From an uncultured Acidobacteriia bacterium (GTDB lineage Bacteria; Acidobacteriota; Terriglobia; Bryobacterales; Bryobacteraceae): DNA of 64,000 bases. Where the stretch lies: assembly GCA_903851195.1 (NCBI GenBank), contig CAINNJ010000033.1:310001-374000 (forward strand), in the 5' to 3' direction. Made by a program: the position numbers and the translations under genes. Shown one piece after another: positions 10,616 to 20,419 of this stretch; the first letter of the stretch is position 1, and each line of letters begins with the position of its first letter. The notes beneath the pieces were generated by a model. That model saw nothing but the letters and a program-made list of their open reading frames with translations. It had not been told where the DNA came from and did no database searches.

Positions 10616-12565
10616 ATGCGCAGTACGAAGTGGCAGTTCTCATGTGCGGTTCTGGCGATCGCACCGTTGCTGATCGCGCAGTCGAATCCGCCCGCGCGTT
10701 ATCCGGGTTTCCCGAGTGAAACGCCGGCGAAGTTCCAGCCTTCGACCAACAGCTTCGATTACACGCGCCGCGAAGAGATGATCCCGATGCGCGACGGCGT
10801 CCGGCTCCATACCGTCATCCTGACACCGAAAGGGTCGAAGAACGCGCCGATCCTGCTGACCCGCACCCCCTACAACGCGAAGGAACTGACCGGCCACGCG
10901 CAAAGTCCGCACCTCGGGCCTGTCCTGCAGGGTTATGACAATGCGGTCGATGTGATCGTGGAAGGCGGCTACATCCGCGTGGTGCAGGACATCCGCGGCA
11001 AGTATGGCTCCGAGGGCGATTACGTGATGAACCGGCCTCTGAGCGGAACGCAGAACCCCACGCCGGTGGACCATTCCACCGACACCTGGGACACCATCGA
11101 CTGGCTTGTAAAGAACATCCCGGAAACCAACGGGAAGGTGGGCATACTCGGGATTTCCTACGACGGCTTTCTGCCTCTCATGGCCCTGGTGAATCCGCAT
11201 CCGGCGCTGAAAGTCTCGGTGCCGATGAATCCCATGGTGGACGGCTGGATGGGCGACGACTGGTTTCACAACGGCGCGTTCCGCCAGCAGAATCTCCCTT
11301 ATATCTACGAACAACAGGCGACGAAGAGCAACGACGAGAAATGGTGGAGCGGCCATCAGGACGATTACGACCTGTACATGGAAGCGGGCTCCGCCGGCGA
11401 ACTCGCGCAGCGCCACGGCATGGAACAGATCGGATTCTGGCGGAAGATTCTCGCCCATCCGGCCTACGACGCGTTCTGGCGCGAACAGGCCATGGACCGG
11501 ATTCTCGCCGCGCAGCCTCTGAAAACCCCCGTGATGCTGGTGCACAGCCTCTGGGATCAGGAGGATATCTACGGCGCCCTCGCCGTTTACAAGGCGATCA
11601 AGCCGAAAGACACAGCGAACGACAAGGTCTTTCTGGTCATGGGACCGTGGCATCATGGACAGGAAATTGCCGAGGGCAGTTCCCTGGGCGCCCTCAAATT
11701 CCACAGCGACACCGCGCTGTACTTTCGCCAGCACGTTCTGCGGCCCTTCCTCGATCACTATTTGAAAGACGAAGCCCCGGTCAGCGGAGTCGCCCCGGTT
11801 ACCGCCTTTGAAACCGGCACTAACACCTGGCTGCGTCTGCCTGCCTGGCCGGCCGGATGTTCCGGCGCCTGCCGCATCGAGCCTACCCCGTTCTATCTGC
11901 AGGCACAAGGGCGGGCGGGGTTTGCCGCGCCCAAAGCGGAGCAAGCGGCATTCGATGAGTACCTGTCCGACCCCGCGAAGCCCGTGCCATTCCGCAGCCG
12001 CCCCAGTCAGCCAGTTGGTTACGATAACGGACTTACCTGGCCATTCTGGCTTGTCGATGACCAGCGGGAAGCTTCGGGCCGCCCGGATGTGGCGGTGTTC
12101 GTGTCCGAAGTCCTGCAAAACCCCCTGAAGATCAGCGGTCAGCCGGTGGCGAATCTCATCGCCTCCACCACTGGCACGGATTCCGACTGGGTGGTGAAAG
12201 TCATCGACGTCTATCCAGATCAGGTGGCCGGCGATGCTGCCATGGGCGGATACCAGCTCATGATTTCCGCCGACATCTTCCGCGGAAGATATCGCGAAAG
12301 CCTCGAAAACCCGCAGCCGATCGAGGCCGGCAAGCCCCTGCCCTATCGCTTCGCGCTGCCTGCGGCCAATCACGTGTTCCTGCCGGGACACCGGATTATG
12401 GTGCAGGTGCAGTCCAGCTGGTTCCCGCTCTATGACCGGAATCCGCAGACGTACGTCCCGAACATCTTCTGGGCCAAACCGGAAGACTACCGCAAAGCCA
12501 CGCAGCGGATCTATCATGCGCCCGCGCAGGCCAGTTTCGTGGAACTCCCGGTGGTCCGCCGGTAA
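10616..12565 (+). CDS. CocE/NonD family hydrolase (peptidase S15-like), secreted
   Basis: 649 residues from the ATG at 10616, with GGGGAGAGG just upstream. A signal peptide (WQFSCAVLAIAPLLIAQ) points to export. The family comprises X-Pro dipeptidyl peptidase-like serine hydrolases, cocaine esterase and alpha-amino acid ester hydrolases. The nucleophile lies in GISYDGF (Ser181); the Asp is probably in SLWDQEDIYG and the His in GPWHHGQ. The N-terminal MIPMRDGVRLHTVILTPKG and the C-terminal jelly-roll (PVRF..., HRIMVQVQSSWFP) are typical. WMGDDWFHNGAFRQQNLPY resembles amino acid ester hydrolases more than cocaine esterase. Substrate unknown. It follows pgi by 87 bases. Confidence 0.9.
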   Translation: MRSTKWQFSCAVLAIAPLLIAQSNPPARYPGFPSETPAKFQPSTNSFDYTRREEMIPMRDGVRLHTVILTPKGSKNAPILLTRTPYNAKELTGHAQSPHLGPVLQGYDNAVDVIVEGGYIRVVQDIRGKYGSEGDYVMNRPLSGTQNPTPVDHSTDTWDTIDWLVKNIPETNGKVGILGISYDGFLPLMALVNPHPALKVSVPMNPMVDGWMGDDWFHNGAFRQQNLPYIYEQQATKSNDEKWWSGHQDDYDLYMEAGSAGELAQRHGMEQIGFWRKILAHPAYDAFWREQAMDRILAAQPLKTPVMLVHSLWDQEDIYGALAVYKAIKPKDTANDKVFLVMGPWHHGQEIAEGSSLGALKFHSDTALYFRQHVLRPFLDHYLKDEAPVSGVAPVTAFETGTNTWLRLPAWPAGCSGACRIEPTPFYLQAQGRAGFAAPKAEQAAFDEYLSDPAKPVPFRSRPSQPVGYDNGLTWPFWLVDDQREASGRPDVAVFVSEVLQNPLKISGQPVANLIASTTGTDSDWVVKVIDVYPDQVAGDAAMGGYQLMISADIFRGRYRESLENPQPIEAGKPLPYRFALPAANHVFLPGHRIMVQVQSSWFPLYDRNPQTYVPNIFWAKPEDYRKATQRIYHAPAQASFVELPVVRR

Positions 12566-12574
12566 GGTGCCGGT

Positions 12575-12964
12575 CTAAAGCGACTGCACTTCCTTCTCTT
12601 TCGTTTCGATCTCGATGCGTTCGCGCTTGATGTCGAGCCGAACGCGGCCGAAAAGGCTCATGTAAAAATTCGCCACCCAGACCAGGCCGAACAACGCGAT
12701 CAGATAACCGCGCCAGTCGTCGAAGAGCAGGTGAAACCGCGTAATCGCCAGAAATGCCGCCGCTACATAGTGGCTGAAGCAGTACTCGCACGTGAACAGG
12801 TAGAAGAACTTCCGCTCCACCAGCCGGCGGCAGACCTGGCTGTGTTTCGCGCACCATTCCCGCGTTTCACGGAAAACTTCCTCATGCGTCACCGTCCAGG
12901 CGATGGAGGAGACGGGTATCGCGAGCAGGAATAATTCACCCGCCTGTTCACTGAGAGAAATCAT
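12575..12964 (-). CDS. Small membrane protein with CxxC pair (possibly DUF1360-like)
   Basis: 129 residues; AGGGGA precedes the ATG. Predicted membrane segments are near residues 10-25, 65-80 and 84-105. Between them lie CAKHSQVC and FTCEYCFSHY, two cysteine pairs close to the first bilayer boundary; the second resembles the TCPYCxSxW motif of DUF1360 proteins, but this link is from memory and weak. The C-terminal tail (RIEIETKEKEV) is charged. It converges with the CocE-type hydrolase gene with nine bases between stops. Function unknown. Confidence 0.65.
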   Translation of the reverse strand: MISLSEQAGELFLLAIPVSSIAWTVTHEEVFRETREWCAKHSQVCRRLVERKFFYLFTCEYCFSHYVAAAFLAITRFHLLFDDWRGYLIALFGLVWVANFYMSLFGRVRLDIKRERIEIETKEKEVQSL

Positions 12965-13015
12965 TGAAGGTCCCCTCGCAATCCCAGGCCCGTCCGCGCG
13001 GGAAAGTCGCCAAAC

Positions 13016-14146
13016 TCAGGATCCGTGCGAGTTTTCGTCGGGATCCGCCCGATTCAGGCCGGATTTTCCCGCGGAATTTCCGTGTTCGGCCGGGAGCGTG
13101 AAAAAGAAGGCAGACCCTTCTCCCGGCGTCGATTCCGCCCAGATGCGTCCCCCCAACCCGGTCACAATCCGGTGGCAGATGGCGAGCCCGACGCCGGTGC
13201 CGGCATACTCCGAAGCCGGGTGCAGACGCTTGAACGGAGCGAAGATCAGGGATGCGTACTGCTCGTCGAAACCGATGCCGTTATCCCGGACGCAAAAGAT
13301 CCACTCGGCCCCGTGCGCTTCCGCGGCGATGTGGATCGCCGGCGTCACGTCCGGTTTGCGGTACTTGAGCGCGTTGCCCACCAGATTCTGAAACAGCCGG
13401 ACCATCTGCCCTCGATCCGCCCGTACCACCGGCAGCGCATCGTGCGTCACCCGCGCTCCGCTTTCGTGGATGGCGTGCGAGAGTTGCGTGATCGCCGCTT
13501 CCAGATCCTCGTCGAGCGCCACGGAAGCCGGCCGCTCCCGTTCCGTGGCGATCCGCGCGTAAATCAGCAGATCTTCCACCAGACCCTTCATCCGGGCGGC
13601 CGCCTTGACGATGAAGCTCAGAATCCGGTCGGCGTCTTCGTCCAGCCGGCCTTCATACTTTCGCATCAGCAGCTGGGAGAAAGTGCCCATGGTCCGGAGC
13701 GGTTCCTGGAGATCATGGCTGGCCATCCACGCGAACTGTTCCAAAGCCGCGTTCGATTCCGTCAGCGAGTCCTGCAAACGCTTCCGGCTGGTCTCGTCGC
13801 TGACGATTTTGGCGAACCCCAACACCTCGCCGTTGCCGTCCTTCACCAGATTCATGAAGCCATTGGCGAAGAACTCGGATTTGTCTTTTCGGATGTGCCA
13901 GCGGATATCGGTGGAGCTGCCCGTTTCCCGCGCCTTCTGCATCTCCGCCTCGAAGACCTCGCGGGCATTTTCGACCGGAGTGAGAATAATGCTGCCGTCC
14001 TGCCCCAGCCACTCCTGTTCGGTAAACCCGAAAAGCCGCTCCACCCCTCTGTTCCAGGAGATGACCGTGCCCCGCGGATCGATCATAAACATCGCGTAAT
14101 CTTCGAGTTCACGCACCTGGACGCGATAGAGTTCTTCGGGCTGCAT
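13016..14146 (-). CDS. PAS domain sensor histidine kinase
   Basis: 376 residues. A PAS/PAC sensor covers about residues 10-125 (MFMIDPRGTVISWNRGVERLFGF; DGNGEVLGFAKIVSDET), then a HisKA dimerisation domain with the phospho-acceptor His144 in SHDLQEPLR, then a HATPase domain with N box NLVGNALKYRK, G1 DNGIGFD and G2 GTGVGLAICHRIV. There is no membrane segment, so it is a cytoplasmic sensor, probably sensing a small molecule, redox or light through PAS. This kinase type with a DLQEPLR H-box is common next to response regulators, but none is adjacent; it is an orphan kinase in this window. Confidence 0.93.
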   Translation of the reverse strand: MQPEELYRVQVRELEDYAMFMIDPRGTVISWNRGVERLFGFTEQEWLGQDGSIILTPVENAREVFEAEMQKARETGSSTDIRWHIRKDKSEFFANGFMNLVKDGNGEVLGFAKIVSDETSRKRLQDSLTESNAALEQFAWMASHDLQEPLRTMGTFSQLLMRKYEGRLDEDADRILSFIVKAAARMKGLVEDLLIYARIATERERPASVALDEDLEAAITQLSHAIHESGARVTHDALPVVRADRGQMVRLFQNLVGNALKYRKPDVTPAIHIAAEAHGAEWIFCVRDNGIGFDEQYASLIFAPFKRLHPASEYAGTGVGLAICHRIVTGLGGRIWAESTPGEGSAFFFTLPAEHGNSAGKSGLNRADPDENSHGS

Positions 14147-14190
14147 GGTCCGTTACTGCCACCCTAACACGCAACAGCCGACAAGCGGCC

Positions 14191-14427
14191 TCAGCTCCAT
14201 CCCATTCCGGTACCTTTCAGTGCTCTTAAACGCTTCCACACCTGAACGAACTCCTGCACCATGCGCGGCGAAGGAACCCGCATGTCGTCATACCGGCAGG
14301 CGTTGTGACAGACGCGGTAATAGGCCTCCAGTTCCCGGCGTGGCATTTGGGCGACACGATCGCGAAAGGCCGCCAGTTCGGCTTCGGAAAGCTTTTGGTC
14401 GGAACCGGTCGGATGGCGGCGGGACAC
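14191..14427 (-). CDS. Hypothetical 78-residue protein
   Basis: Starts at a GTG. The sequence is hydrophilic and helical (LSEAELAAFRDRVAQMPRRELEAYYRVCHNACRYDD), with two cysteines five residues apart and a conserved-looking VPSPRMVQEFVQVWKRLR end. It lies between the histidine kinase (44 bases downstream) and the Wzz-like gene (42 bases upstream), all on the minus strand, so it may be part of one transcript. No clear ribosome site. The regular composition makes it more likely real than a chance frame, but I do not recognise a family. Confidence 0.5.
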   Translation of the reverse strand: MSRRHPTGSDQKLSEAELAAFRDRVAQMPRRELEAYYRVCHNACRYDDMRVPSPRMVQEFVQVWKRLRALKGTGMGWS

Positions 14428-14469
14428 GAAGTACAGAGTACCACGATTTTCGCCTTTTCTTCGCTTTTC

Positions 14470-15213
14470 TTAGCCGATGCGGCGGCGCGAAATCGCCGCG
14501 GCCAGCAACGCAGCGAATCCCGCCAGCAGCCCCGCTCCGGCAAACAAAGGGCGATTCGGCGATTCGGCCCGCTCCGGTAAACTCGCAGGCTCAAGGACTT
14601 CGGCCCGGATGGGAACCGCCAGGTGCGGCTGGGAGTCGGGCGCGCCGATTCCCGCGCGCTTTTCGAGTTCGGCCACCCGCGCTTCCAGTTGCTCGATGCG
14701 TGTCACCGCGCCCGGCGGGGTATCGTTGTACTCCCGCGCGAGAATTCGCCGCTGGGCGGTGTCGATGAAGCGGGTAATCAGTAGCTGCGTCGCCGCTTGC
14801 GCCTTAAACGGATTCGGGTAAACAAAGCGGATCCGGAATACCGTGGTCGTTTCCCGCGGGTAGCCGGGCCGATCCTCAATGGTGACCTGAACTTCGTGCC
14901 GCATCTTCTCGATCACGTCTTCGAGCGGGAGCTTTTGCCGTTCTTCCTCGTAAAGGTTCACGGACGGATTCTGAATCAGCGCGGAAAGTGAGGATCTGCT
15001 GGTTACCTCCCCCTGACAGGCGAGATAGAACTCGATCAGGTTGTGATGGATTTTCGAACGATCCGGATCACCCGAGAGTTCCTGCAAGGCCATGACGGCC
15101 GTGGACACGTAGCGGGGAGCGATCAGGAATGACGTGAGGAATCCGGCCACCAGGCCGATCAACGGCAGCAACAGCGCCGGTTTTGGGATTTCAGACCACG
15201 GACGAATTCGCAC
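14470..15213 (-). CDS. Wzz/GumC-type chain-length determinant-like protein
   Basis: 247 residues from a GTG at 15213; the frame is open farther upstream but that part lies antisense-like across the preceding gene. Two membrane segments flank a periplasmic domain: residues ~12-32 (PALLLPLIGLVAGFLTSFLIA) and the end (LFAGAGLLAGFAALLAAA). The region after the first segment (APRYVSTAVMAL) and the coiled coil near RIEQLEARVAELEKRAG match polysaccharide co-polymerases that set O-antigen or exopolysaccharide chain length. No tyrosine-kinase domain is fused. It starts seven bases after the stop of the upstream isomerase gene, so the two are probably translated from one message. No polymer genes are adjacent. 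Confidence 0.75.
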   Translation of the reverse strand: MRIRPWSEIPKPALLLPLIGLVAGFLTSFLIAPRYVSTAVMALQELSGDPDRSKIHHNLIEFYLACQGEVTSRSSLSALIQNPSVNLYEEERQKLPLEDVIEKMRHEVQVTIEDRPGYPRETTTVFRIRFVYPNPFKAQAATQLLITRFIDTAQRRILAREYNDTPPGAVTRIEQLEARVAELEKRAGIGAPDSQPHLAVPIRAEVLEPASLPERAESPNRPLFAGAGLLAGFAALLAAAISRRRIG

Positions 15214-15220
15214 GTTGCAA

Positions 15221-16162
15221 TCATGGCATAGCCGACGGGGACGGCGCGGAGCCGATAAACTGCCGGCAGAAATCGTGACTCTGCGCCAGCGCGCGCTTCC
15301 GGAGTTCCAGCGACCCTTCGTAAGCGCGGTCTTCTGCTTCCACGCAGACCGGCCCGGTGTATCCGGTATCCCCGAGCACGGAGAAAAACCGGCCCCAGTC
15401 CACCTCGCCCAGGCCGGGCAGTTTCGGCGAATGGTATTCAAGGGGATGCGCCTGCGTGCCCACCTCATCCAGACGATGCCGGTCCACCCGGGCGTCTTTC
15501 AGGTGCACCCGGAAAATCCGTGAGGCAAACTCGCGCAGCGGGCGGATGTAATCCATCTGCTGCCACACCAGATGCGACGGGTCGTAGTTCAGCCCGAAGC
15601 TCGCGCTCGGAATGGCGTCGAACATTCGCCGCCAAATGGCCGGGCTGGAAGCGAGATTCTTGCCCCCCGGCCACTCGTCTTTGGTGAACAGCATGGGGCA
15701 GTTTTCGATACCGATCTTCACCTCGTGGTCCTCGGCGAAACGGATCATGTCGCCCCAGACCGAGAGAAAACGGGGCCAGTTCTCGTCGATGGAGAGATGC
15801 CAGTCGCGTCCCACGAACGTGGTGACGCAGTCGAGTCCCAGCGTGCGCGCGGCGCGGATCACCTGTCGCAGGTGCGAGACGGCGGCCTCCGCCTCCGCCG
15901 CGTCCGGCGTGAGCGGGTTCGGGTAGTAGCCGAGGCTGCTGATTGCGACGCCCGTGGAAGCGACCCGCGTCTGAATCTTCGCGATGGAATCGGTGTCGAG
16001 CGCGTTCACGTCGATGTGGGTCACGCCGGCGTAGCGCCGGTCGGCGCGCCCCACCGGCCAGCACATCACTTCCACGCAGTCGTAACCGGTGGCTTCGGCG
16101 AACTGAAAGACTTCGCGGAAACTGAGTTCGGGGACAATCGCGCTGACGAAACCGAGGTCCAT
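15221..16162 (-). CDS. Sugar phosphate isomerase/epimerase (xylose isomerase-like TIM barrel)
   Basis: 313 residues from the ATG at 16162; this start ([19 protein letters not shown]) matches family N-termini better than the GTG at 16207. The AP-endonuclease-2/xylose-isomerase-like TIM barrel is shown by [54 protein letters not shown] and [14 protein letters not shown]. The Glu, Asp, His and Glu of these motifs are the usual divalent metal ligands. Such enzymes isomerise or epimerise sugars; substrate unknown. It is divergent from the small monooxygenase gene with ~53 bases between starts. Confidence 0.88.
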   Translation of the reverse strand: MDLGFVSAIVPELSFREVFQFAEATGYDCVEVMCWPVGRADRRYAGVTHIDVNALDTDSIAKIQTRVASTGVAISSLGYYPNPLTPDAAEAEAAVSHLRQVIRAARTLGLDCVTTFVGRDWHLSIDENWPRFLSVWGDMIRFAEDHEVKIGIENCPMLFTKDEWPGGKNLASSPAIWRRMFDAIPSASFGLNYDPSHLVWQQMDYIRPLREFASRIFRVHLKDARVDRHRLDEVGTQAHPLEYHSPKLPGLGEVDWGRFFSVLGDTGYTGPVCVEAEDRAYEGSLELRKRALAQSHDFCRQFIGSAPSPSAMP

Positions 16163-16215
16163 GAAATCTACTGTATCCGGCAGCCCGCTTTCGGCGAAAC
16201 GGGCCACGGGAGAGA

Positions 16216-16545
16216 ATGGTTGAGGTGAAAACCTTGGACGACAACAACGTAATTCTCAACGTGCATATGGAGGCCGTGCCGGGCCATGAAGACGAACTTG
16301 CGGAGCAGTTACAGGCTCTGGTCGGGCCGACCAACGCCGAACCGGGCTGTCTGATTTATCAGCTGCACCGCGATCCGGAAAACCCCGGAAAATTCATGTT
16401 CTATGAGCGCTTCGTCGACCAGGCGGCGCTGGACTCCCACTCGACATCGCCTCACCTCAGAGCCTTTCGGGCGTACCGGGCAGCGGCGAATCCGGACCCG
16501 TTGGCGAAATCCACCTCCACCAAATGGCGGGTCTTTCCCAAGTAG
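16216..16545 (+). CDS. Antibiotic biosynthesis monooxygenase (ABM) family protein
   Basis: 109 residues. The single ABM ferredoxin-like domain is recognisable by [43 protein letters not shown] and SPHLRAF. Cofactor-free YgiN-type quinol monooxygenases and heme-degrading enzymes share this fold; function here is not known. GGGAGA lies only a few bases before the ATG. An inverted repeat CGGGTT/AACCCG (16560-16574) follows but lacks a T run on this strand. Confidence 0.8.
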   Translation: MVEVKTLDDNNVILNVHMEAVPGHEDELAEQLQALVGPTNAEPGCLIYQLHRDPENPGKFMFYERFVDQAALDSHSTSPHLRAFRAYRAAANPDPLAKSTSTKWRVFPK

Positions 16546-16578
16546 TTTTCGATGTGGGGCGGGTTGGAAACCCGTCAA

Positions 16579-16619
16579 CAAAAAAGGCCGCGCTTTCCTT
16601 GGGGGGAAAAGCGCGGCCT
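16579..16619 (-). terminator. Strong intrinsic terminator of the first Oar-like receptor gene
   Basis: On the minus strand a long GC-rich stem (AGGCCGCGCTTT-type arms at 16585-16598 and 16605-16619, one bulged base) is followed by six T. It is 44 bases past the receptor stop codon. A second perfect 8-bp hairpin (GCCGGTCA/TGACCGGC, 16629-16649) lies between them. Confidence 0.85.
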
Positions 16620-16662
16620 GAAAACCCGGCCGGTCAAACCGTGACCGGCTTTCACAAATCGG

Positions 16663-19600
16663 TCAATAGCTCAGCTTGAGTGCCAGCTGCACCTGCCGCT
16701 GGCCACTGGCGCCGGTGATAACACCAAAGCTGCCCGGTGACGTGACGGTGGTTCCCGGCGCATTCCACGTCGGGGAGTTCGTGAAGTTGAACGCCTCGGC
16801 GCGAACCACGATCGTCGCTCTCTCGCGATACTTAAAGCTCTTGAACAGAGAGAAATCCAGGTTGTGCGTGCCGGGTCCGCGAAGATTCGGAACAAAACGG
16901 CCCACGTTGCCGAAGGTGTAAATCGGCGCGGCGGAGAAGACCGACGTATCGAAGTACGCATTGAGCCGGTCCGCGATGGCGCCGCTCTTCGCCGGGTTCT
17001 GGCCGTTGTCGTTCGGCCGTTGCCCGGGGGAACCGATGTTCGTGTTGTTGCTGCCGTTGGAGATGGCGAGCGGCAGCCCTTTCTGGAACGTCATGATCCC
17101 GTTCATCTCCCAGCCGCCGAGGATGAAATCCACCGGCTTCGGTAAGGCGTTCAGGTAGGAGCGGCCTTTTCCGAAAGGAAGATCGTAACTCACGCTGGCG
17201 ACCAGACGCTGAGAGACATCCTGCGCGGAGATGGACTTCTCACACTTGCGGCAATAGAAATCCTGCTTCGTGCCCGCAGCCCCCAGGAAGGTGACCACCT
17301 GAGAAGCGTCGTCCAGCAGTTTGCCGCCGGTGAAGGAAATCAGCGCCGTAATGCCCTTCGAGTACCGGTGCTCCGCGGAAGCCGTGAACGAGTGATAGAT
17401 CGAGTTCGCCTGGGGCTTGCGGAACGCATTCACGCCGGTGTATTGCGGATAGGGCGCGAGCAGATACCTCTGGAGCACGGTCGGTTGGCTAAGCACCGAG
17501 GTCGGATTCGTGATCACGCCGTAGAACGGGTTCGTGACCGACTGGGTCAGTTTCGGGCCCAACGCGAGGAACGACGCGGGCAACTGATCGAAGCTCATAT
17601 TGCTCTCGCCATCCACCAGGTGCTGGCCTTTGCTGCCGAGATAGCCGAGGTCGACGATCCAGCCTCCTTTGACTTCCTGCTGGATGTTGAAGTTCCACTG
17701 CTGCACCATCGGATTCTGCGAGTCGTTGAAGAAGCTGTCGCCGATGCTCAGGCCAAGATCGGTGGAAGCCCCGCTGATGGGACCGGGCGCGGAACCGAGA
17801 GGCAGGTTGTAACCCGTGGGGAACGGATTCTTCAGGAACGCGGCCACCGTTCTGCCGTTGTCGAAAGAGACGTTCATGTTGCTGGTGCTCTGGAAGCCTT
17901 CCACGCCGCCGCTGCCCGAGGTGCCGGAAGCCTGCATCACCGACGGCGAATACAGGATGCCGTACGCGCCGCGCACCACGGTCTTCTCGAACGCGTGATA
18001 AGCGAAGCCGAAACGCGGGCCCCAGTTATTGGTGTCCGTGGGGACCTGATGACGATGGCTGGGGCTGGTGAACATCATGGCGCCAACAAGGTTGCCGCAG
18101 GCGGAACAGGCGCTCGCCGGAACCTTGCCGGCGATCGGGGAAGGAGCCGTAATGTCCCAATAACTGAGGCGGTTATAGCGTTCCGTGCGCGGCGAATCGA
18201 CGTCGTACCGCAGGCCCATGTTGAGCGTCAGCTTCTGGCTGACTTTCCAGTCGTCCTGCACGTACGCTCCCGCATAGGCGCTCGCCATCGCGGCGTCGAA
18301 ACTGTGCGAGATGGAACCACTGCTGGGCACGCCCAGCAGCATCTGCGCGAGGCCGAAGCCCTGGGTTGTGGAAGCGGACGCGCCGACCACCTGCTGCGTG
18401 TAGTTCCCGCTGAAGCTGTACTGCCCGTCGGGCTGGCCCAGCTGCGTGAAGTTCAGCAGGAATTTCCGCCACTCGCCGCCGACCTTCAGCGTATGTTTGG
18501 CAAAGACCTTCGTCACGTCGCCGCGAATAATGTGGGACATCGGCCGGTTCAGCAGCGTGGTGAACGTCGCCTGGCCGAGATTGGAAAGGGTGTTGTTGCC
18601 GCTGAAGCTGATGTTCGGGAACTCGAAATTGGAGATGCCGGCGATGGCGGCATAGCTGGCCGGAAAGCCCAGCGTCGCCGGGCTGGTGCCTTCGGAAAAC
18701 GGATAGCGCACACCCACGTTCCGGGCGAACCCGTAGTTCATGTTGAGAATGGTGGTCGAACTGATGGTGTAGATGCCGTTGACCGTCACGTTGTAAAGAT
18801 CGCTGACGTTCTTGCCGTCCCCGATCGACGATCCCACGTTGCCGAAGCCGTTGAGCGGCACGCTCTCGCCGTGGTCATAGGAGCCGCGTGCGAACATGCG
18901 GAACGCGGAACTGAAGTTGTGGTCGATGCGGCTGTCGAAACGGTCGTCGTCGCCCACCGACTTGCCGGACGCGTAGAAGTTGTTGGTAAACGCGAAGGCG
19001 TTCGTCGGATTCGCATTGGGCGAAGGGAAATACTTCAGCAGATTGACGGCAACCGGATCGAAACGGCTGGTCGGAATCTTGTTCCCCGCAAAAGGCTGTC
19101 GCTTGAAGGTGCCGGTGCCGTCGTCCGCCGCGGTCAGGGGATCATAAATCGTAATCGGCTGGCCGACACCGTTGACCAGCTGCGAATAGTCGCCGTTGAG
19201 CCATGCCGAGATCGGCACGGTGGCATTGGATGTCGAGCCGGTGCGATTCCGCTGCGTCTGTTCGCTGAAGAAGAAGAAGGTCCGGTTCTTGCCGTTGTAC
19301 ACATGGGGAATCGAAACCGGGCCGCCGGCGGTGCCGCCGAACTGGTTGCTCTGGAAGGCGGCGAGTTTCACGCCGTTCCGGTTGTTCGACCAGGTGTTCG
19401 TATTCAGCTTGCTGTTCCGGAGGTAGTCGTACGCGGAAATATGGTAGTCGTTGGTGCCGCCGCGCGTCGCGACGTTGATGACGCCGCCGCCGGTCCGCCC
19501 GTACTGCGCTTCGAGGGCGTTGGTGACGATCGAGAACTCCTGCACGCTGTCGACGATGGGCGTATAGCCGGTCTGCAGGTTGCTGACGTTGTTCTCCGGC

Positions 19601-20184
19601 AGAATGACGGACGTGCCGTCGATCGTGATTTCGTTGGTGGCATTCCGTCCGCCGCTGATCCACGGGGTGGAACCGCCACCGCCCGGCACGACACCCGGGA
19701 CGAGCGTTGCCAGCCCGTAAACGCCGCGGCCGTTCAGAGGCAGATCCTGAATCGACCGGCTGCCAACAACGGTGGAGATACTGGAAGCTTCGGTCGTCAG
19801 CTGGGCGGCCTGGGAACTGATCTCGACCGATGTGGACACATCGCCGACCTTCAGATTGACCGTCAGCGTAACCGTCTGGTTGACGTTGACGGCAACGCCA
19901 TTCTCGACATATCTCTGAAAGCCCGCCTTTTCCACGGAGAGGCGGTAATTCCCCGGCAGAACGAAACCCTGGTAGAAGCGCCCTTCCGAATTGGTAGTCA
20001 GGTCCTGATGAACTCCGGTCGCTTCGTTTTCAACGACGACTTTGGCGCCGGGAACGGCCGACCCGGAGGAATCGTTCACCCGGCCATCCAGGATACCGGT
20101 TGCGGTTTGGCCAAAAAGACTGGCGGTGACGAATAGCGATAAGGCGGCAAGCGCGGCCGCGATACGAGCGGAAGACCGATACAT
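16663..20184 (-). CDS. Oar-like outer membrane receptor (TonB-dependent receptor family)
   Basis: 1173 residues from the ATG at 20184, with GAGGAGAG upstream. Signal peptide (AALAALSLFVTASLFGQ), then a carboxypeptidase-regulatory-like beta-sandwich (ILDGRVNDSSGSAVPGAKVVV; GRFYQGFVLPGNYRLSVEKAGF), a plug-like segment (DLPLNGRGVYGLATLVPG; GGRNATNEITIDG) and a ~900-residue beta barrel rich in aromatic strand ends, ending QVQLALKLSY. Such very large proteins are typical of Acidobacteriota and are thought to import or bind polymers; the ligand is unknown. No clear TonB box is seen. It is divergent from a membrane-anchored regulator gene and has its own terminator. Confidence 0.9.
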   Translation of the reverse strand: MYRSSARIAAALAALSLFVTASLFGQTATGILDGRVNDSSGSAVPGAKVVVENEATGVHQDLTTNSEGRFYQGFVLPGNYRLSVEKAGFQRYVENGVAVNVNQTVTLTVNLKVGDVSTSVEISSQAAQLTTEASSISTVVGSRSIQDLPLNGRGVYGLATLVPGVVPGGGGSTPWISGGRNATNEITIDGTSVILPENNVSNLQTGYTPIVDSVQEFSIVTNALEAQYGRTGGGVINVATRGGTNDYHISAYDYLRNSKLNTNTWSNNRNGVKLAAFQSNQFGGTAGGPVSIPHVYNGKNRTFFFFSEQTQRNRTGSTSNATVPISAWLNGDYSQLVNGVGQPITIYDPLTAADDGTGTFKRQPFAGNKIPTSRFDPVAVNLLKYFPSPNANPTNAFAFTNNFYASGKSVGDDDRFDSRIDHNFSSAFRMFARGSYDHGESVPLNGFGNVGSSIGDGKNVSDLYNVTVNGIYTISSTTILNMNYGFARNVGVRYPFSEGTSPATLGFPASYAAIAGISNFEFPNISFSGNNTLSNLGQATFTTLLNRPMSHIIRGDVTKVFAKHTLKVGGEWRKFLLNFTQLGQPDGQYSFSGNYTQQVVGASASTTQGFGLAQMLLGVPSSGSISHSFDAAMASAYAGAYVQDDWKVSQKLTLNMGLRYDVDSPRTERYNRLSYWDITAPSPIAGKVPASACSACGNLVGAMMFTSPSHRHQVPTDTNNWGPRFGFAYHAFEKTVVRGAYGILYSPSVMQASGTSGSGGVEGFQSTSNMNVSFDNGRTVAAFLKNPFPTGYNLPLGSAPGPISGASTDLGLSIGDSFFNDSQNPMVQQWNFNIQQEVKGGWIVDLGYLGSKGQHLVDGESNMSFDQLPASFLALGPKLTQSVTNPFYGVITNPTSVLSQPTVLQRYLLAPYPQYTGVNAFRKPQANSIYHSFTASAEHRYSKGITALISFTGGKLLDDASQVVTFLGAAGTKQDFYCRKCEKSISAQDVSQRLVASVSYDLPFGKGRSYLNALPKPVDFILGGWEMNGIMTFQKGLPLAISNGSNNTNIGSPGQRPNDNGQNPAKSGAIADRLNAYFDTSVFSAAPIYTFGNVGRFVPNLRGPGTHNLDFSLFKSFKYRERATIVVRAEAFNFTNSPTWNAPGTTVTSPGSFGVITGASGQRQVQLALKLSY

Positions 20185-20364
20185 TAGGTTCTCTCCTCTG
20201 TTTCTGTACTGCTGCCGCGAACGAGCAGCATGTCCCTGCTGAGTGTTTCGAGACGATCTCGAAAGTATCACGAACTTATACCTTGTGGACCGGCAACTCA
20301 ACGGGATACACGGTATTTCACGGTGTACACCTCAATGAAATCTGTCATTTATACCGTCTTCGTT

Positions 20365-20391
20365 TTGTCATTTTCCGGGGTCGGGTATAAG
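20365..20391 (+). promoter_or_regulatory. Possible sigma-70 promoter for the regulator gene
   Basis: TTGTCA (20365-20370) and TATAAG (20386-20391) are separated by 15 bases, slightly short of the optimum, and lie ~30 bases before the ATG at 20420. The 235-base region between the two divergent genes is otherwise non-coding. Confidence 0.4.
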
Positions 20392-20419
20392 ATGGGGTCA
20401 TCCGGCAGGGGAGTATCCG

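Noticed and set aside
14226-14594. 122-codon minus-strand frame across the 14.2-14.6 kb gap
   Set aside because: It overlaps the better 78-residue candidate in another frame and the end of the Wzz-like gene, and is Arg/Cys rich as chance frames are.
16560-16574. CGGGTT/AACCCG hairpin as a terminator of the ABM gene
   Set aside because: No T run follows on the plus strand; the A run there belongs to the minus-strand terminator of the receptor.
17368-20136. 922-codon plus-strand open frame opposite the first Oar-like receptor
   Set aside because: It is the antisense shadow of the receptor gene; composition is Arg/Val/Ala rich without any motif and there is no ribosome site.
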